Part shown: positions 1-8,201 of the stretch, one piece after another
Numbering within the stretch: the first letter of the stretch is position 1
How the letters are laid out: the number at the start of each line of letters is the position of its first letter
NCBI RefSeq assembly: GCF_008065375.1
Contig: NZ_VJYI01000009.1
Coordinates: 366,951-430,950 of the forward strand
Direction: 5' to 3'
Origin: Nonomuraea sp. SYSU D8015
Lineage (GTDB): Bacteria; Actinomycetota; Actinomycetes; Streptosporangiales; Streptosporangiaceae
DNA: 64,000 nucleotides
Position numbers and translations under genes: made by a program
The notes under the pieces: generated by a model
The model's database searches: none
Told to the model about the DNA's origin: nothing
What the model saw: only the letters and a program-made list of their open reading frames with translations

Positions 1-9
1 CATCCCGCC

Positions 10-795
10 TCAGTCCACCCGGTAGTCCTCGTCCCTGACGTCGAGGATCGCCATGTGGCCCGGCAGGTGGCCGATGGCGTACTCGACGCCGCTGGCCATC
101 ACCGCCGCCTGCGGCGTCACCCCGCACGCCCAGAACAGCGGCACCTCCCCCGGCCGCACCTCCATCGGGTCGCCGAAGTCCGGCCGGGCCAGGTCGCGGA
201 TCCCGATCGCGGCGGGGTCGCCGACGTGCACCGGCGCCCCGTGCACCCGCGGGTAGCGGCCGCTCACCTCGACCGCGGTCTTCACCAGCTCGTCGGGCAC
301 CGGCCGCATCGACACGACCAGCGGCCCCGACAGGCTGCCGGAGGACTCGCAGGGGACGTCGGTGACGTACATCGGCACGTTCGTCCCCAGCTCCAGGTGC
401 CGCACCGGCACCCCGGCCGCGAGCAGGGCGCGCTCGAAGGTGAAGCTGCAGCCGATGAGGAACGGCACGAGGTCCTCGCGCCACTCCTCCACCACCTCGT
501 CAAGGTCGGCCACCGGTGCGCCGTCGCGGTAGAGCCGATATCCCGGCAGGTCGGTCCGCAGGTCACCGGCGAAGAGCGCGGTGGACCAGGCGCCCGGCTC
601 GCCCACGTCGAGCACCGGGCACGCCTGGGGGTTGTGGTGGGCGAACAGCAGCAGGTCGTACCGGAGGCGAGCGGGCACGGCGATCAGATTGGCCTGCGTC
701 CAGCCCCGGCACCAGCCGGCGGTGGGCACCCGCTCACCTCCGCGGAAGCGCTCCCGGGCCTGCGCGGGGCTCAGATCGGCGACGTCCACAATCAC
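10..795 (-). CDS. putative hydro-lyase, DUF1445 (YcsI) family
   Basis: About 261 aa, which matches the usual 260-270 aa of the DUF1445/YcsI putative hydro-lyase family. The family-like segments are RERFRGGERVPTAGWCRG near the N-terminus, the central FLIGCSFTFERALL stretch and the C-terminal FWACGVTPQAAV segment with GHMAILDV. Members of this family are annotated as putative hydro-lyases (some as D-glutamate cyclase-like), but the substrate here cannot be read from sequence. I place the start at GTG 795 because the family-like region begins just after it; upstream residues in this frame are low-complexity read-through. GTG 789 is an alternative. It is divergent from a sodium/solute symporter 51 bp away, suggesting shared regulation and perhaps that the symporter imports its substrate. 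Confidence 0.82.
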   Translation of the reverse strand: MIVDVADLSPAQARERFRGGERVPTAGWCRGWTQANLIAVPARLRYDLLLFAHHNPQACPVLDVGEPGAWSTALFAGDLRTDLPGYRLYRDGAPVADLDEVVEEWREDLVPFLIGCSFTFERALLAAGVPVRHLELGTNVPMYVTDVPCESSGSLSGPLVVSMRPVPDELVKTAVEVSGRYPRVHGAPVHVGDPAAIGIRDLARPDFGDPMEVRPGEVPLFWACGVTPQAAVMASGVEYAIGHLPGHMAILDVRDEDYRVD

Positions 796-846
796 GACAT
801 TACGCCTTCCATGTGAAGTCGTGACTTCTCCGGGTAGCGGCTCTCC

Positions 847-2481
847 GTGCGGCTCGACGTGAATCTTCTGGACTACGTCCTCATAGCCATTTACTTCGCC
901 ACCGTGCTCGCCATCGGCTTCGCCGCGCGCCGACGGATCACCTCCAGCCTCGACTTCTTCCTGGCCGGACGCGGCCTTCCGGCATGGGTCACCGGCCTGG
1001 CCTTCGTGTCGGCGAACCTGGGCGCGATCGAGATCCTCGGCATGGCGGCCAACGGCGCCCAGTACGGGGCGATGACCGTGCACTACTACTGGATCGGCGC
1101 GGTCCCGGCGATGGTGTTCCTCGGCATCGTGATGATGCCCTTCTACTACCGCTCCAAGGTGCGCAGTGTGCCCGAGTTCCTGCGCAGGCGCTTCAACGGG
1201 GCCACGCAGTTGCTGAACGCGGTCACGTTCGCGATCGCGCAGATCCTCATCGCCGGGGTGAACCTGTACGCGCTGGCGCTGGTCCTGGAGGCGCTGCTGG
1301 GCTGGCCGCTGCCGGTGTCGGTGGTGATCTCGGCGGTGATCGTGCTGTCGTACATCACGCTCGGCGGGCTCTCCTCGGCCATCTACAACGAGGTCCTGCA
1401 GTTCTTCGTGATCCTCGCGGGCCTGATCCCGCTGACCGTGCTCGGGCTGATGAAGGTGGGCGGCATCACCGGCCTGTTCGACCGGGTACGGCAGAGCGCG
1501 CTCGGCGAGGGCGGCCTGCACACGTGGGCCGGGATGGGCACGGGCGACAACCCCATGCAGGCGCACTGGATCGGCATCGTGTTCGGGCTGGGCTTCGTGT
1601 TGTCGTTCGGCTACTGGACCACGAACTTCGCCGAGGTGCAGCGGGCCCTGTCGGCCAGGAACACGAACGCGGCCCGGCTGACGCCGATCATCGCCGCGTA
1701 CCCGAAGCTGTTCATCCCGCTGGTGACGGTGCTGCCGGGCATGATCGCGCTGGTGCTGTTCGGCGACCTGGGCCGTACCCAGGCGTACAACAACGCGATC
1801 CCGCTGCTCATGCGCGACCTGCTGCCGAACGGCGTGCTGGGGATCGCGGTGACCGGGCTGCTGGCGTCGTTCATGGCCGGGATGGCGGCGAACATCAGCG
1901 GGTTCAACACCGTGTTCACCAACGACATCTGGCAGGCGCACCTGGTCAAGGACCGGGACGACCACTACTACGTGCGGGTGGGCCGGATCGCGACCGTCGT
2001 GGGCGTGGCGCTGGGGATCGGGACGGCGTTCATCGCGGCCGGCTACTCCAACATCATGAACTACCTGCAGGCCCTCTTCTCGTTCTTCAACGCGCCGTTG
2101 TTCGCGACCTTCATCATCGGACTGTTCTGGCGGCGCATGACGCCGTGGGCCGGTTTCTGGGGGCTGCTGGCCGGCACGCTCGCGGCGTTCGTGTCGTACC
2201 TCTCGTACAAGGCCGGGTACGTGGACTTCGGCACCGAGCTGAACGCCAGCTTCTGGGGCGCGGGCCTGGCGTTCGCCGTGGACGTGGTGGTGTCCGTGGC
2301 GGTCACGCTGGTCACCACCCAGAAGCCGGAGGCGGAGCTGCGCGGGCTCGTGTACGGGCTCAGCGGCGTCGAGCTGGAGGACGACGCGCTGGCCGGGGAC
2401 GCGAGGTGGTACCGCTCGCCCGTGCTGCTCGGCGTGGGCGCCCTGATCCTGGCCACTGTGCTGTACGGAGTGATCCTGTGA
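847..2481 (+). CDS. sodium:solute symporter (SSS) family transporter
   Basis: A 544-aa, strongly hydrophobic protein with about 13 predicted membrane spans, the size and hydropathy of SSS-family Na+/solute symporters. The N-terminal part has the pattern LDFFLAGRGLPAW followed by GLAFVSANLGAIEILGM, which resembles the SSS signature region around TM1-TM2. The solute could be a monocarboxylate, sugar or amino acid and cannot be assigned. The start is GTG 847; GTG 859 is an alternative, and neither has a strong ribosome site. The stop overlaps the start of a 53-aa membrane protein (GTGA), so the two are very likely cotranscribed and translationally coupled. The gene faces away from the DUF1445 gene. 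Confidence 0.88.
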   Translation: MRLDVNLLDYVLIAIYFATVLAIGFAARRRITSSLDFFLAGRGLPAWVTGLAFVSANLGAIEILGMAANGAQYGAMTVHYYWIGAVPAMVFLGIVMMPFYYRSKVRSVPEFLRRRFNGATQLLNAVTFAIAQILIAGVNLYALALVLEALLGWPLPVSVVISAVIVLSYITLGGLSSAIYNEVLQFFVILAGLIPLTVLGLMKVGGITGLFDRVRQSALGEGGLHTWAGMGTGDNPMQAHWIGIVFGLGFVLSFGYWTTNFAEVQRALSARNTNAARLTPIIAAYPKLFIPLVTVLPGMIALVLFGDLGRTQAYNNAIPLLMRDLLPNGVLGIAVTGLLASFMAGMAANISGFNTVFTNDIWQAHLVKDRDDHYYVRVGRIATVVGVALGIGTAFIAAGYSNIMNYLQALFSFFNAPLFATFIIGLFWRRMTPWAGFWGLLAGTLAAFVSYLSYKAGYVDFGTELNASFWGAGLAFAVDVVVSVAVTLVTTQKPEAELRGLVYGLSGVELEDDALAGDARWYRSPVLLGVGALILATVLYGVIL

Positions 2482-2639
2482 GCGACATTCGCCTGGTGAT
2501 CGGCGGCTTGTTCCTGGTGTACGGCGTGATCCTGATCATCGCCGGAGTGCTCGGGAGCGTCGTGAACCTGTGGACCGGGCTGGTCATGGCGGTGTTCGGC
2601 GGCACGTTCGTGTTGTGGGCCCGCCTCAGACGGCTCTGA
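2478..2639 (+). CDS. small two-span membrane protein coupled to the symporter
   Basis: A 53-aa protein beginning VSDIRLVIGG with two hydrophobic helices (about residues 5-25 and 30-48) and a basic C-terminus, ARLRRL. Its GTG overlaps the TGA of the symporter in the GTGA arrangement typical of translational coupling. Small accessory membrane proteins beside SSS transporters are common in actinobacteria, so a role as an accessory subunit or stabiliser is a reasonable inference from position alone. No family could be named. Confidence 0.7.
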   Translation: MSDIRLVIGGLFLVYGVILIIAGVLGSVVNLWTGLVMAVFGGTFVLWARLRRL

Positions 2640-2838
2640 CCGGCTCCTGGTCCTTCCTGCCGTACGTCTCGCGCGCGGCGACGGCCTCGTCGGCGTGCTC
2701 GCCCGCCCATTCCCCGATGGCCCGCAACACGCCGATGGCGCTGCGGCCGAGCTCGGTCAGCGCGTAGTCCACCCTGGGCGGGAGCGCCGGGTAGACCGTG
2801 CGGGAGACCACGCCGTCGTGCTCCAGCGTGCCCAGGGT
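2626..2838 (-). pseudogene. HxlR-family regulator, C-terminal fragment
   Basis: About 70 codons that match the second half of the HxlR-type winged-helix domain: TLEHDGVVSRTVYPALPPRV followed by the typical YALTELG turn and a C-terminal helix. The recognition helix and start codon are missing. The fragment ends abruptly near 2838, where sequence of an oxidoreductase on the opposite strand begins. Intact HxlR regulators (about 110-140 aa) often sit divergently next to oxidoreductases, so this looks like a deletion that fused the remains of a divergent regulator/enzyme pair. It is unlikely to bind DNA. Confidence 0.75.
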
Positions 2839-3212
2839 TAAGCTGCGGCGGGTCCCCTACCCGCCCGACTACGTCGATCTCCCGCTGACCCCCGGCTGCG
2901 AGGTCTCGGGCGTGGTCGGCTTCCCGCTGTACGGCGGGTACGTGGTGGTCAGGCCGCGGCAGTTCGCCCGCAAGCCGGCGGGGTCGATCACGTGCCGGCC
3001 GCGGCGCTGCCGATGCCGGCGCTGATCGCCTGGAGGCGTTCGAGGACGTCGCGGCGGGGCAGCGGGTGCTCGTCCACGGCGCCGCCGGGGGCATCGGCCA
3101 CCTGGCCGTGCAGCTCGCCAAGCCGAGCGGCGCGTACGTGATCGGCACGGCGCGGGCCGCCAAGCACGCGTTCGTGCGGCAGATCGGGGCGGACGAGGTC
3201 CTGGAGACCTGA
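2839..3212 (+). pseudogene. zinc-type or quinone oxidoreductase (MDR family), degraded
   Basis: Translation in shifting frames gives recognisable medium-chain dehydrogenase pieces: YPPDYVDLPLTPGCEVSG, then FPLYGGY, then the frame-shifted VDHVPAAALPMPALIAW, and finally GQRVLVHGAAGGIGHLAVQL with a nucleotide-binding GAAGGIG motif and ending GADEVLET before TGA. The N-terminus is missing, an internal block appears deleted after residue VSGVV, and at least two frameshifts are needed to read through, so the gene is dead. It directly abuts the HxlR fragment at about 2838. The stop at 3210-3212 falls well short of a full catalytic domain. Confidence 0.75.
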
Positions 3213-3232
3213 GATCCGGCGCGTCCGGTGAT

Positions 3233-3289
3233 TTGACATTCCGTCTCACGTCAACCTACGTTGACCCCTGGGGGTCAATTTTGGTTGAC
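3233..3289 (+). promoter_or_regulatory. promoter with overlapping GTCAAC palindromes before the MoxR gene
   Basis: TTGACA (3233-3238) and TACGTT (3257-3262) are separated by 18 bp and make a good -35/-10 pair for the MoxR/VWA genes. The -10 lies inside a perfect 6-bp inverted repeat, GTCAAC-CTAC-GTTGAC (3250-3265). A second, looser repeat with the same half-sites (GTCAA at 3274-3278, TTGAC at 3285-3289) follows immediately. A repressor bound here would block the promoter. The regulator is unknown. Confidence 0.6.
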
Positions 3290-3303
3290 GCGAGGAGGCT
3301 TTC

Positions 3304-4392
3304 GTGGACGCGTTGTCCGTGGCGGTGGCGGCGAACCTGCCGGTCATCCTGTGGGGGCCGCCGGGCACCGGCAAGACGTCGGCCGTGCTGGCGCTCGGCC
3401 GGCGGCTCGGACTGCCGGTGGAGGTCGTGGTCGGCTCGATCAGGGAGCCGAGCGACTTCGCCGGGCTGCCGGTGCTGCGCGACGGGGGCACGTGGCTCGC
3501 GCCGCCGCGCTGGGCCGAGCGGCTGGCCGCGACCGGGACGGGCATCCTGTTCCTGGACGAGCTCACCACCGCGCCGCCCGCCGTCCAGGCCGCGATGCTG
3601 CGGGTGGTGCTGGAGCGTACGGTCGGCGACCTCGTGCTGCCGCCGTCGGTGCGGATCGTGGCCGCCGCGAACCCACCGGAACAAGCCGCGGACGGCTGGG
3701 ACCTGTCGGCGCCGCTGGCCAACCGGCTGATCCACCTGGACTGGAAGTTCAGCGCGGCGTCGGTGGCCGAGGGGTTCGCGGGCGGCTTCCCGGTGCCCGA
3801 CCCTGCCGGATGGTCCGTGCCGTCCGCGGCGGAGGTGGGGCGGGCACGGGCGCTGGTGGGCGCCTTCCTCCGGGTACGTCCGGAACTGGTGCTCGCCGTA
3901 CCGGATGGTCCGGCCCGCGCCTGGCCCAGCCCCCGCACCTGGGACCTGGCCGCCACGGCACTGGCCTGCACCACCCACGAGCCTCCACCCGTGCCGGAGG
4001 TCAGCCGCTCCAGGCGCGAGCGGGTGCGGGCCGAGTTGGTGGTCGGTGCGGTCGGCGAGGCGGCCGGGTTCGAGCTGCTGTCCTGGCTGCGCGACTTGGA
4101 CCTGCCCGATCCCGAGACCCTCCTCGCCGACCCGGCCGCCGCGCCGCTCCCCGACCGGGTGGACCGGATGCACGCCGTCCTCGCCGCCGTGGTGGCGCAC
4201 GTGACCGCCGACGGCGGCACTGACACGTGGCAGCGCGCGTGGACGCTCATCGCCCGGGTGGCCGGGCGAACCCCGGACGTGGCGGCCACTGCGGCCCGTG
4301 ACCTCGCCGCCCGCCGGCCGCACGGCGCCGCCCTCCCCACCGCGGTGCTGGACCTGGCCCCGATCCTCCGCTCCGCCGGACTCATGCCATGA
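3304..4392 (+). CDS. MoxR-like AAA+ ATPase
   Basis: A 362-aa AAA+ ATPase of the MoxR/dynein-related type. Walker A is GPPGTGKTS at about residues 18-26 and Walker B is ILFLDELTTAPP at about residue 83. The sequence IVAAANPPEQAADG matches the sensor-1 region and LANRLIHLDW the arginine-containing segment that follows. Such ATPases usually act as chaperone-like remodelling factors with a VWA-domain partner, which is exactly the next gene. The GTG start is preceded by GAGGAGG at 3292-3298. The stop overlaps the start of the VWA gene (ATGA), so the two are coupled. A palindrome-rich promoter lies just upstream. Confidence 0.88.
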   Translation: MDALSVAVAANLPVILWGPPGTGKTSAVLALGRRLGLPVEVVVGSIREPSDFAGLPVLRDGGTWLAPPRWAERLAATGTGILFLDELTTAPPAVQAAMLRVVLERTVGDLVLPPSVRIVAAANPPEQAADGWDLSAPLANRLIHLDWKFSAASVAEGFAGGFPVPDPAGWSVPSAAEVGRARALVGAFLRVRPELVLAVPDGPARAWPSPRTWDLAATALACTTHEPPPVPEVSRSRRERVRAELVVGAVGEAAGFELLSWLRDLDLPDPETLLADPAAAPLPDRVDRMHAVLAAVVAHVTADGGTDTWQRAWTLIARVAGRTPDVAATAARDLAARRPHGAALPTAVLDLAPILRSAGLMP

Positions 4393-5522
4393 CAGATCGC
4401 CAGGACACCACCGCCGAGCGCTTCGCGGCGGCCCGGCTCTGGGCGGCGGGACACGCCCCGTACCTCACCAAGGCGCTCTTCGCCCTCACGCCGCTCGTCC
4501 ACGACACGGCCCCGCCCCGCCTCCCCGCCGACGAGCACTGGAACGTGCACCTGAACCCGGACGCAGTACGCGAAACGCCCGTCCCCGAGCTCGGCTGGTG
4601 GCTGATCCACCAGGTAGGACACCTGCTGCGGGGCCACCACGCCCGCGCGGAGCCGTATCGCGATCCGGGCCTGCGGCTGCGCTGGGACCGCGCCGCCGAC
4701 GCCGAGGTCAACGACGACCTCGACGGCGGCCCCGCCGACGCCGTCTCCCCCGAGACGCTGGGCCTGCCCGCCGGCCTGCTGGCCGAGCGGTACGCGGACC
4801 TGCTCGACCTCATCGACGTGCCACCCCACGTGCAGGCGTGCGGCCGGGCCCCGTTCACCGGGCCGAGCGCGATGACGGCACTGGAACGCGAGCTCCTCGC
4901 CCGCGCCGTCGCCGCCGCGATCGACTCGCGAGGCACCGCGCCGGGCGGCTGGCGGCGCTGGGCCGAAGCCACGCTCCGCCCTGAGGTGGACTGGCGGACC
5001 CGCCTGGCGGCCCTGGTCAGGAGGGGCCTGGCCCAGGCGGCGGGCCGGGTGGACTACAGCTACCGCCGCCCGTCCAGGCGCGCGGCCGCCGCACCGTCGA
5101 TCGTCCTGCCCGCCCTGGTACGCCCGGTCCCGCGGGTCGCGGTCGTGATCGACACCTCGGGCAGCATCGCGCGCGACGTGCTCGGCCAGGCCCTCGCCGA
5201 GCTGGACGGCCTGCTGCGCGCGGCCGGTCACCGCTGGATCGAGGCGATCTGTTGCGACACCCAGGCGTACCCCGTCCAGCGCGTACGCCGGGCCAGCGAG
5301 GTCGAGCTGGCCGGAGGCGGCGGCACGGACCTGCGTGAGGGACTGAAGGCGGCGGCCGGGGCCGATCTGGTGATCGTCCTGACCGACGGCGACACGCCGT
5401 GGCCCGACCGCCGTCCCCGGCAGCAGGCCGTGGTGGTGTGCCTGTTCGGCGACCGCGGCTCGGCGCCCCGGTGGGCGAGCACGATCCGCGTACCGCCTCC
5501 GCCGACGGAGGCCGCGGCGTGA
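4389..5522 (+). CDS. VWA-like domain protein with N-terminal metallopeptidase-like domain (DUF2201 type)
   Basis: A 377-aa protein. The N-terminal half contains GWWLIHQVGHLLRGHH, a degenerate zinc-peptidase-like motif with HQVGH where HExxH would be expected, so catalysis is doubtful. The C-terminal half is a VWA-like domain: VVIDTSGSIAR is the MIDAS DxSGS motif (around residue 254), followed by GGGGTDLREGL and VIVLTDGDTPWP. This architecture matches DUF2201 proteins, which pair with MoxR ATPases. Here the start overlaps the ATPase stop. The pair probably forms a remodelling or metal-insertion type complex, but the client protein is not evident. Confidence 0.83.
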   Translation: MTDRQDTTAERFAAARLWAAGHAPYLTKALFALTPLVHDTAPPRLPADEHWNVHLNPDAVRETPVPELGWWLIHQVGHLLRGHHARAEPYRDPGLRLRWDRAADAEVNDDLDGGPADAVSPETLGLPAGLLAERYADLLDLIDVPPHVQACGRAPFTGPSAMTALERELLARAVAAAIDSRGTAPGGWRRWAEATLRPEVDWRTRLAALVRRGLAQAAGRVDYSYRRPSRRAAAAPSIVLPALVRPVPRVAVVIDTSGSIARDVLGQALAELDGLLRAAGHRWIEAICCDTQAYPVQRVRRASEVELAGGGGTDLREGLKAAAGADLVIVLTDGDTPWPDRRPRQQAVVVCLFGDRGSAPRWASTIRVPPPPTEAAA

Positions 5523-5798
5523 CGGGCGCGGACACAGCGCTCCGGGCGGACGCGCGGGCAACCGGGACCGACACGGCGCCCCGCCGGAACGCACACGCGC
5601 CAAACGCCCACGGAACGCCCGCGTTCCGAAACCCGGCAGACGGGCCCGATGGAACCCCCACGTGGCGGAACCCGACACGACGGGCCCGGCCGAACACCCG
5701 CATGGCAGAACCCGACACGGCGACGCCCCGCCGGAATCTCATGCGACGCGACCTGGCAGGGCGGCGTCCTCAGCCGGGCGGACAGGGAGGGATACGTG
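5523..5798. other. spacer with degenerate short repeats
   Basis: About 276 bp between the VWA gene and the next gene. It contains diverged copies of a GGAACCCGACACG-like unit (near 5669 and 5707) and several CGGAAC words. No convincing gene or terminator was seen. It may carry the promoter or leader of the downstream gene. Confidence 0.4.
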
Positions 5799-6554
5799 AT
5801 GGAGTGGGATGGTTTCACACAGGGCGAGATGCGGCGCTGGCGGGCGGCCGGTTTCACCCCCGGCGAGGCCGCCGCGTGGCGCGAGGCCGGGGTGACGTCA
5901 CCCGCCGACGCGCGGTTGTGGCGCACCGCCGCCGCCGGCCCCGAGACGGTCATCGCCTGGCAACGGGCAGGGATGACGCCGGCGGAGGCGGTGCGCTGGC
6001 ATGAGATGGGGGTCGCCCCGCACGACGCGGCCCGCAGGCACCTGGCCGGTGAGCGTCCTCACCGCCTCTCCTGGACCACCCACCTGGCCCGCCTGCCAGG
6101 GCTGTCCCGCCTGGGGCCGCGTCCCGGACCGCCCCACCCCCGGTCGTCAGGCCGGTCCCCGCTCACCGGGCCGACCGCGTCCGAGCCCGCCGAACTGTCC
6201 GCCCCCGCCTGGGCGGACACGATGCGCCGGCTCCTGCGTTCCGGCGTACCGGCCGACGTGGCACGCACCTACGCCGACGCCGGGTGGGACGGCGCCGAGG
6301 CGGCCGAATGGGCGCGGCGGCGGGTGGACCAGGGGGACGCCCGGGTTTTCCGGGCGCTGGGATTCACGGCGGCGGAGGCGGCTCGTACCCGGCGGTGCGC
6401 CGTCGAGGTCATGGCCGCCTGGTGGGGAACCGTCCCGTTGGAGGAAGTGGCAGCCTGGTGCGCGGCGGGGTTCACGCCTGGAGAGGCGGCCCGGCAACGG
6501 GCGGCGGGGGTCACGGCGGAGCAGGCCGCCGTACTCCGAGCACTGTCCGGCTGA
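5799..6554 (+). CDS. unrecognised protein built of short helical repeats (GFTxxEAxxWxxAG)
   Basis: A 251-aa protein of unknown function. Start ATG 5799 has GGGAGG at 5785-5790 (GTG 5796 is an alternative). The sequence is made of roughly 13-15-residue units of the type GFTPGEAAAWREAGVT, seen as GFTQGEMRRWRAA, GFTPGEAAAWREA, GVTSPADARLWRT, GMTPAEAVRWHEM, then a Pro-rich linker (about residues 90-130), and again GVPADVARTYADA, GFTAAEAARTRR and GFTPGEAARQRAAGVTAEQA. The alternating turn/helix pattern suggests a compact all-helical repeat scaffold. No signal peptide or membrane span. It may belong with the MoxR/VWA genes, but the 276-bp gap makes this uncertain. Confidence 0.7.
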   Translation: MEWDGFTQGEMRRWRAAGFTPGEAAAWREAGVTSPADARLWRTAAAGPETVIAWQRAGMTPAEAVRWHEMGVAPHDAARRHLAGERPHRLSWTTHLARLPGLSRLGPRPGPPHPRSSGRSPLTGPTASEPAELSAPAWADTMRRLLRSGVPADVARTYADAGWDGAEAAEWARRRVDQGDARVFRALGFTAAEAARTRRCAVEVMAAWWGTVPLEEVAAWCAAGFTPGEAARQRAAGVTAEQAAVLRALSG

Positions 6555-6609
6555 CGGAACCGATCACCCTCCAGGCGCCGCCCGGCCGACCGGACGGATC
6601 CAGGCGCAT

Positions 6610-6864
6610 TCAGTACTCGACCTCGAAGGTGTGCGGCCCGAGCCCGTACCCGTCGCCCTTGGGGACGACGTACCCGTGCCCGATCAGCGTCGCGAGGCTT
6701 CCCCGCAGCTCGTCCTCGGCCAGCCCCGACGCCCGGACCAGCCCTTCGAGACCGGCGCTCCCCGACTCGACCGCCTGGGCGGCGACGGCCTCGTACACGT
6801 GGATGTCGACGTCCGACAACGCCTGCACATCGTGGACCTCGTGGGCATCGTGGCCCTCGGACAT
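6610..6864 (-). CDS. small winged-helix-like hypothetical protein
   Basis: An 84-aa protein with an acidic/His-rich N-terminus (SEGHDAHEVHD) and a segment, GLEGLVRASGLAEDELRGSL followed by ATLIGHGYVV, that looks like a three-helix plus wing fold typical of small winged-helix domains. Its ATG overlaps the TGA of the DUF6158-like gene upstream (ATGA), so the two are an operon. Function unknown; a DNA-binding or protein-interaction role is inference from the fold pattern alone. Confidence 0.65.
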   Translation of the reverse strand: MSEGHDAHEVHDVQALSDVDIHVYEAVAAQAVESGSAGLEGLVRASGLAEDELRGSLATLIGHGYVVPKGDGYGLGPHTFEVEY

Positions 6865-7088
6865 CAGCGCTGCCTCGCTCCCTCTCTCAGCCGGGAGGGG
6901 TCGACGTCGCGGTCCGGGTAGCGGCGCAGGTATTCGGACTCGAGCTCGTTGGTCCGTGAGGTGTGCCGCGCCAGGGCGTCGTCCGAGCCGTGGAAGAAGG
7001 TGTCACTCCGGGTGGCGTGCAGCTGCCGCAGCTCGCGTATCACGTCTTCGTCGCTGAGCTGGGCTGGATCAATTCCCATCGTCGTCAT
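6864..7088 (-). CDS. DUF6158-like small protein
   Basis: A 74-aa soluble, charged protein, MTTMGIDPAQLSDEDVIREL..., ending RRYPDRDVDPSRLREGARQR. The pattern (DEDVIRELRQLHATR, FFHGSDDAL, TSRTNELESEYLRR) is the one I associate with the actinobacterial DUF6158 family, whose function is unknown. The start is ATG 7088 (GGGGAAG a few bases upstream); ATG 7079 is also possible. It is the first gene of a two-gene operon, divergent from the LysR gene. Confidence 0.7.
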   Translation of the reverse strand: MTTMGIDPAQLSDEDVIRELRQLHATRSDTFFHGSDDALARHTSRTNELESEYLRRYPDRDVDPSRLREGARQR

Positions 7089-7124
7089 GAGGCTTCCCCT
7101 ACCCCAGAGCGCCTCGACAATATC

Positions 7125-7141
7125 TGTCACATTTCCTGACA
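7125..7141. promoter_or_regulatory. TGTCA-N7-TGACA palindrome between divergent genes
   Basis: A 17-bp inverted repeat, TGTCA (7125-7129) and TGACA (7137-7141), in the 96-bp gap between the DUF6158-like gene and the LysR gene. Its position suggests a LysR autoregulatory site that could also control the divergent operon. Only the symmetry is seen; binding is inference. Confidence 0.4.
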
Positions 7142-7184
7142 TGTAGGGATTGTGTGTAAGATGCCCGAGCTTTACCTTCCCGTT

Positions 7185-8117
7185 ATGGACCTCGAGCTCA
7201 GGCACCTCAGGATCGTCCGCGCGGTCGCGGACGCGGGAAGTGTGAGCAAGGCCGCCTCCCTGCTCGGGCTGGCACAACCGGCCCTCACCGCCCAGCTCAA
7301 GCGCATCGAGAGGGTGCTCGGCGGCACTCTGTTCGAGCGCGACCGCCACGGCGCCAGGCCCACCCGCCTCGGCGAACTCGTGCTCGCCCGGGCACGGGTG
7401 CTCCTCCCCGCTGCCAAAGAACTGCAGGAGGAAGCCGTGCGATTCGCCAACGCCCCCTCCCCCGGCTACCGCATCGGCGCCACCAACGGCCCGATCCTCG
7501 GAGGGCTGGTCGACCGGCTCGCCGCGGTGCGGCCGGTCAGCACGTACACCTCCTGGTCGTCCCACGAGCTGACCAGCATGGTCGAGCTCGGCCGCCTCGA
7601 CTACGTGCTGACCGGCGCCTGCGGTGACTCCGGCACTCCCACCGGCGCGCTGGTCTGGGAGACGATCAGCCTCGACCCCGTATTCTGCCTGGTCGCCGAG
7701 GCCCATCCCGCCGCCAAGGAGAAGGAGGTGGAGCTGGCCGATCTCGCCGGCGAGCAGTGGGCGGTGACGCCCGGCGACGGGTGTTTCGCCGACTGCTTCG
7801 CGATGGCGTGCGCCCGCGCCGGGTTCACGCCGGGGACGATCTACGAGACCGACGTGCCGACGTGCACGCACCTCGCGCAGGTCGGCCGGGCGGTGGTGCT
7901 CTGCCAGGCCACCCACCAGGCCGCCCAGGGCCTGGTCATGGTCCCGCTGGCCGGCGCGCCGCTGCGGTGGCGGCAGCTCCTCGGCCGCCACCCCACCGCC
8001 CCCGACGCCGCGTGGGTGGTGACGCAGGCCAAGGAGGCCCACCTGGATGCGGTCGGCCGCAGCCCGGTCTACCAGGACTGGCTGGTACGGAATCCGGGCT
8101 ACGGCACCGCGCCATAA
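7185..8117 (+). CDS. LysR-family transcriptional regulator
   Basis: A 310-aa LysR regulator. The N-terminal helix-turn-helix is clear: LELRHLRIVRAVADAGSVSK, followed by AASLLGLAQPALTAQLKRIE and the wing residues LFERDRHGARPT. A periplasmic-binding-fold effector domain follows, from about residue 90, which senses an unknown small molecule. I prefer ATG 7185, where LysR homology begins, over ATG 7161 or GTG 7152. The gene is divergent from the DUF6158-like operon, with a palindrome in between. Confidence 0.85.
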   Translation: MDLELRHLRIVRAVADAGSVSKAASLLGLAQPALTAQLKRIERVLGGTLFERDRHGARPTRLGELVLARARVLLPAAKELQEEAVRFANAPSPGYRIGATNGPILGGLVDRLAAVRPVSTYTSWSSHELTSMVELGRLDYVLTGACGDSGTPTGALVWETISLDPVFCLVAEAHPAAKEKEVELADLAGEQWAVTPGDGCFADCFAMACARAGFTPGTIYETDVPTCTHLAQVGRAVVLCQATHQAAQGLVMVPLAGAPLRWRQLLGRHPTAPDAAWVVTQAKEAHLDAVGRSPVYQDWLVRNPGYGTAP

Positions 8118-8201
8118 CACGGCGATAGGGGCAAAGTAGTACTCCTCCGCGCCGGGTCGCGCCGTTACCGTGACGGCACCCCCAGCAGCGAGGAGACCAC
8201 C

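Noticed and set aside
796..1965. Long minus-strand open frame running upstream from the DUF1445 gene
   Set aside because: It is antisense to the symporter, has low-complexity Arg/His/Gln-rich translation typical of GC-rich shadow frames, and the family homology begins only at 795.
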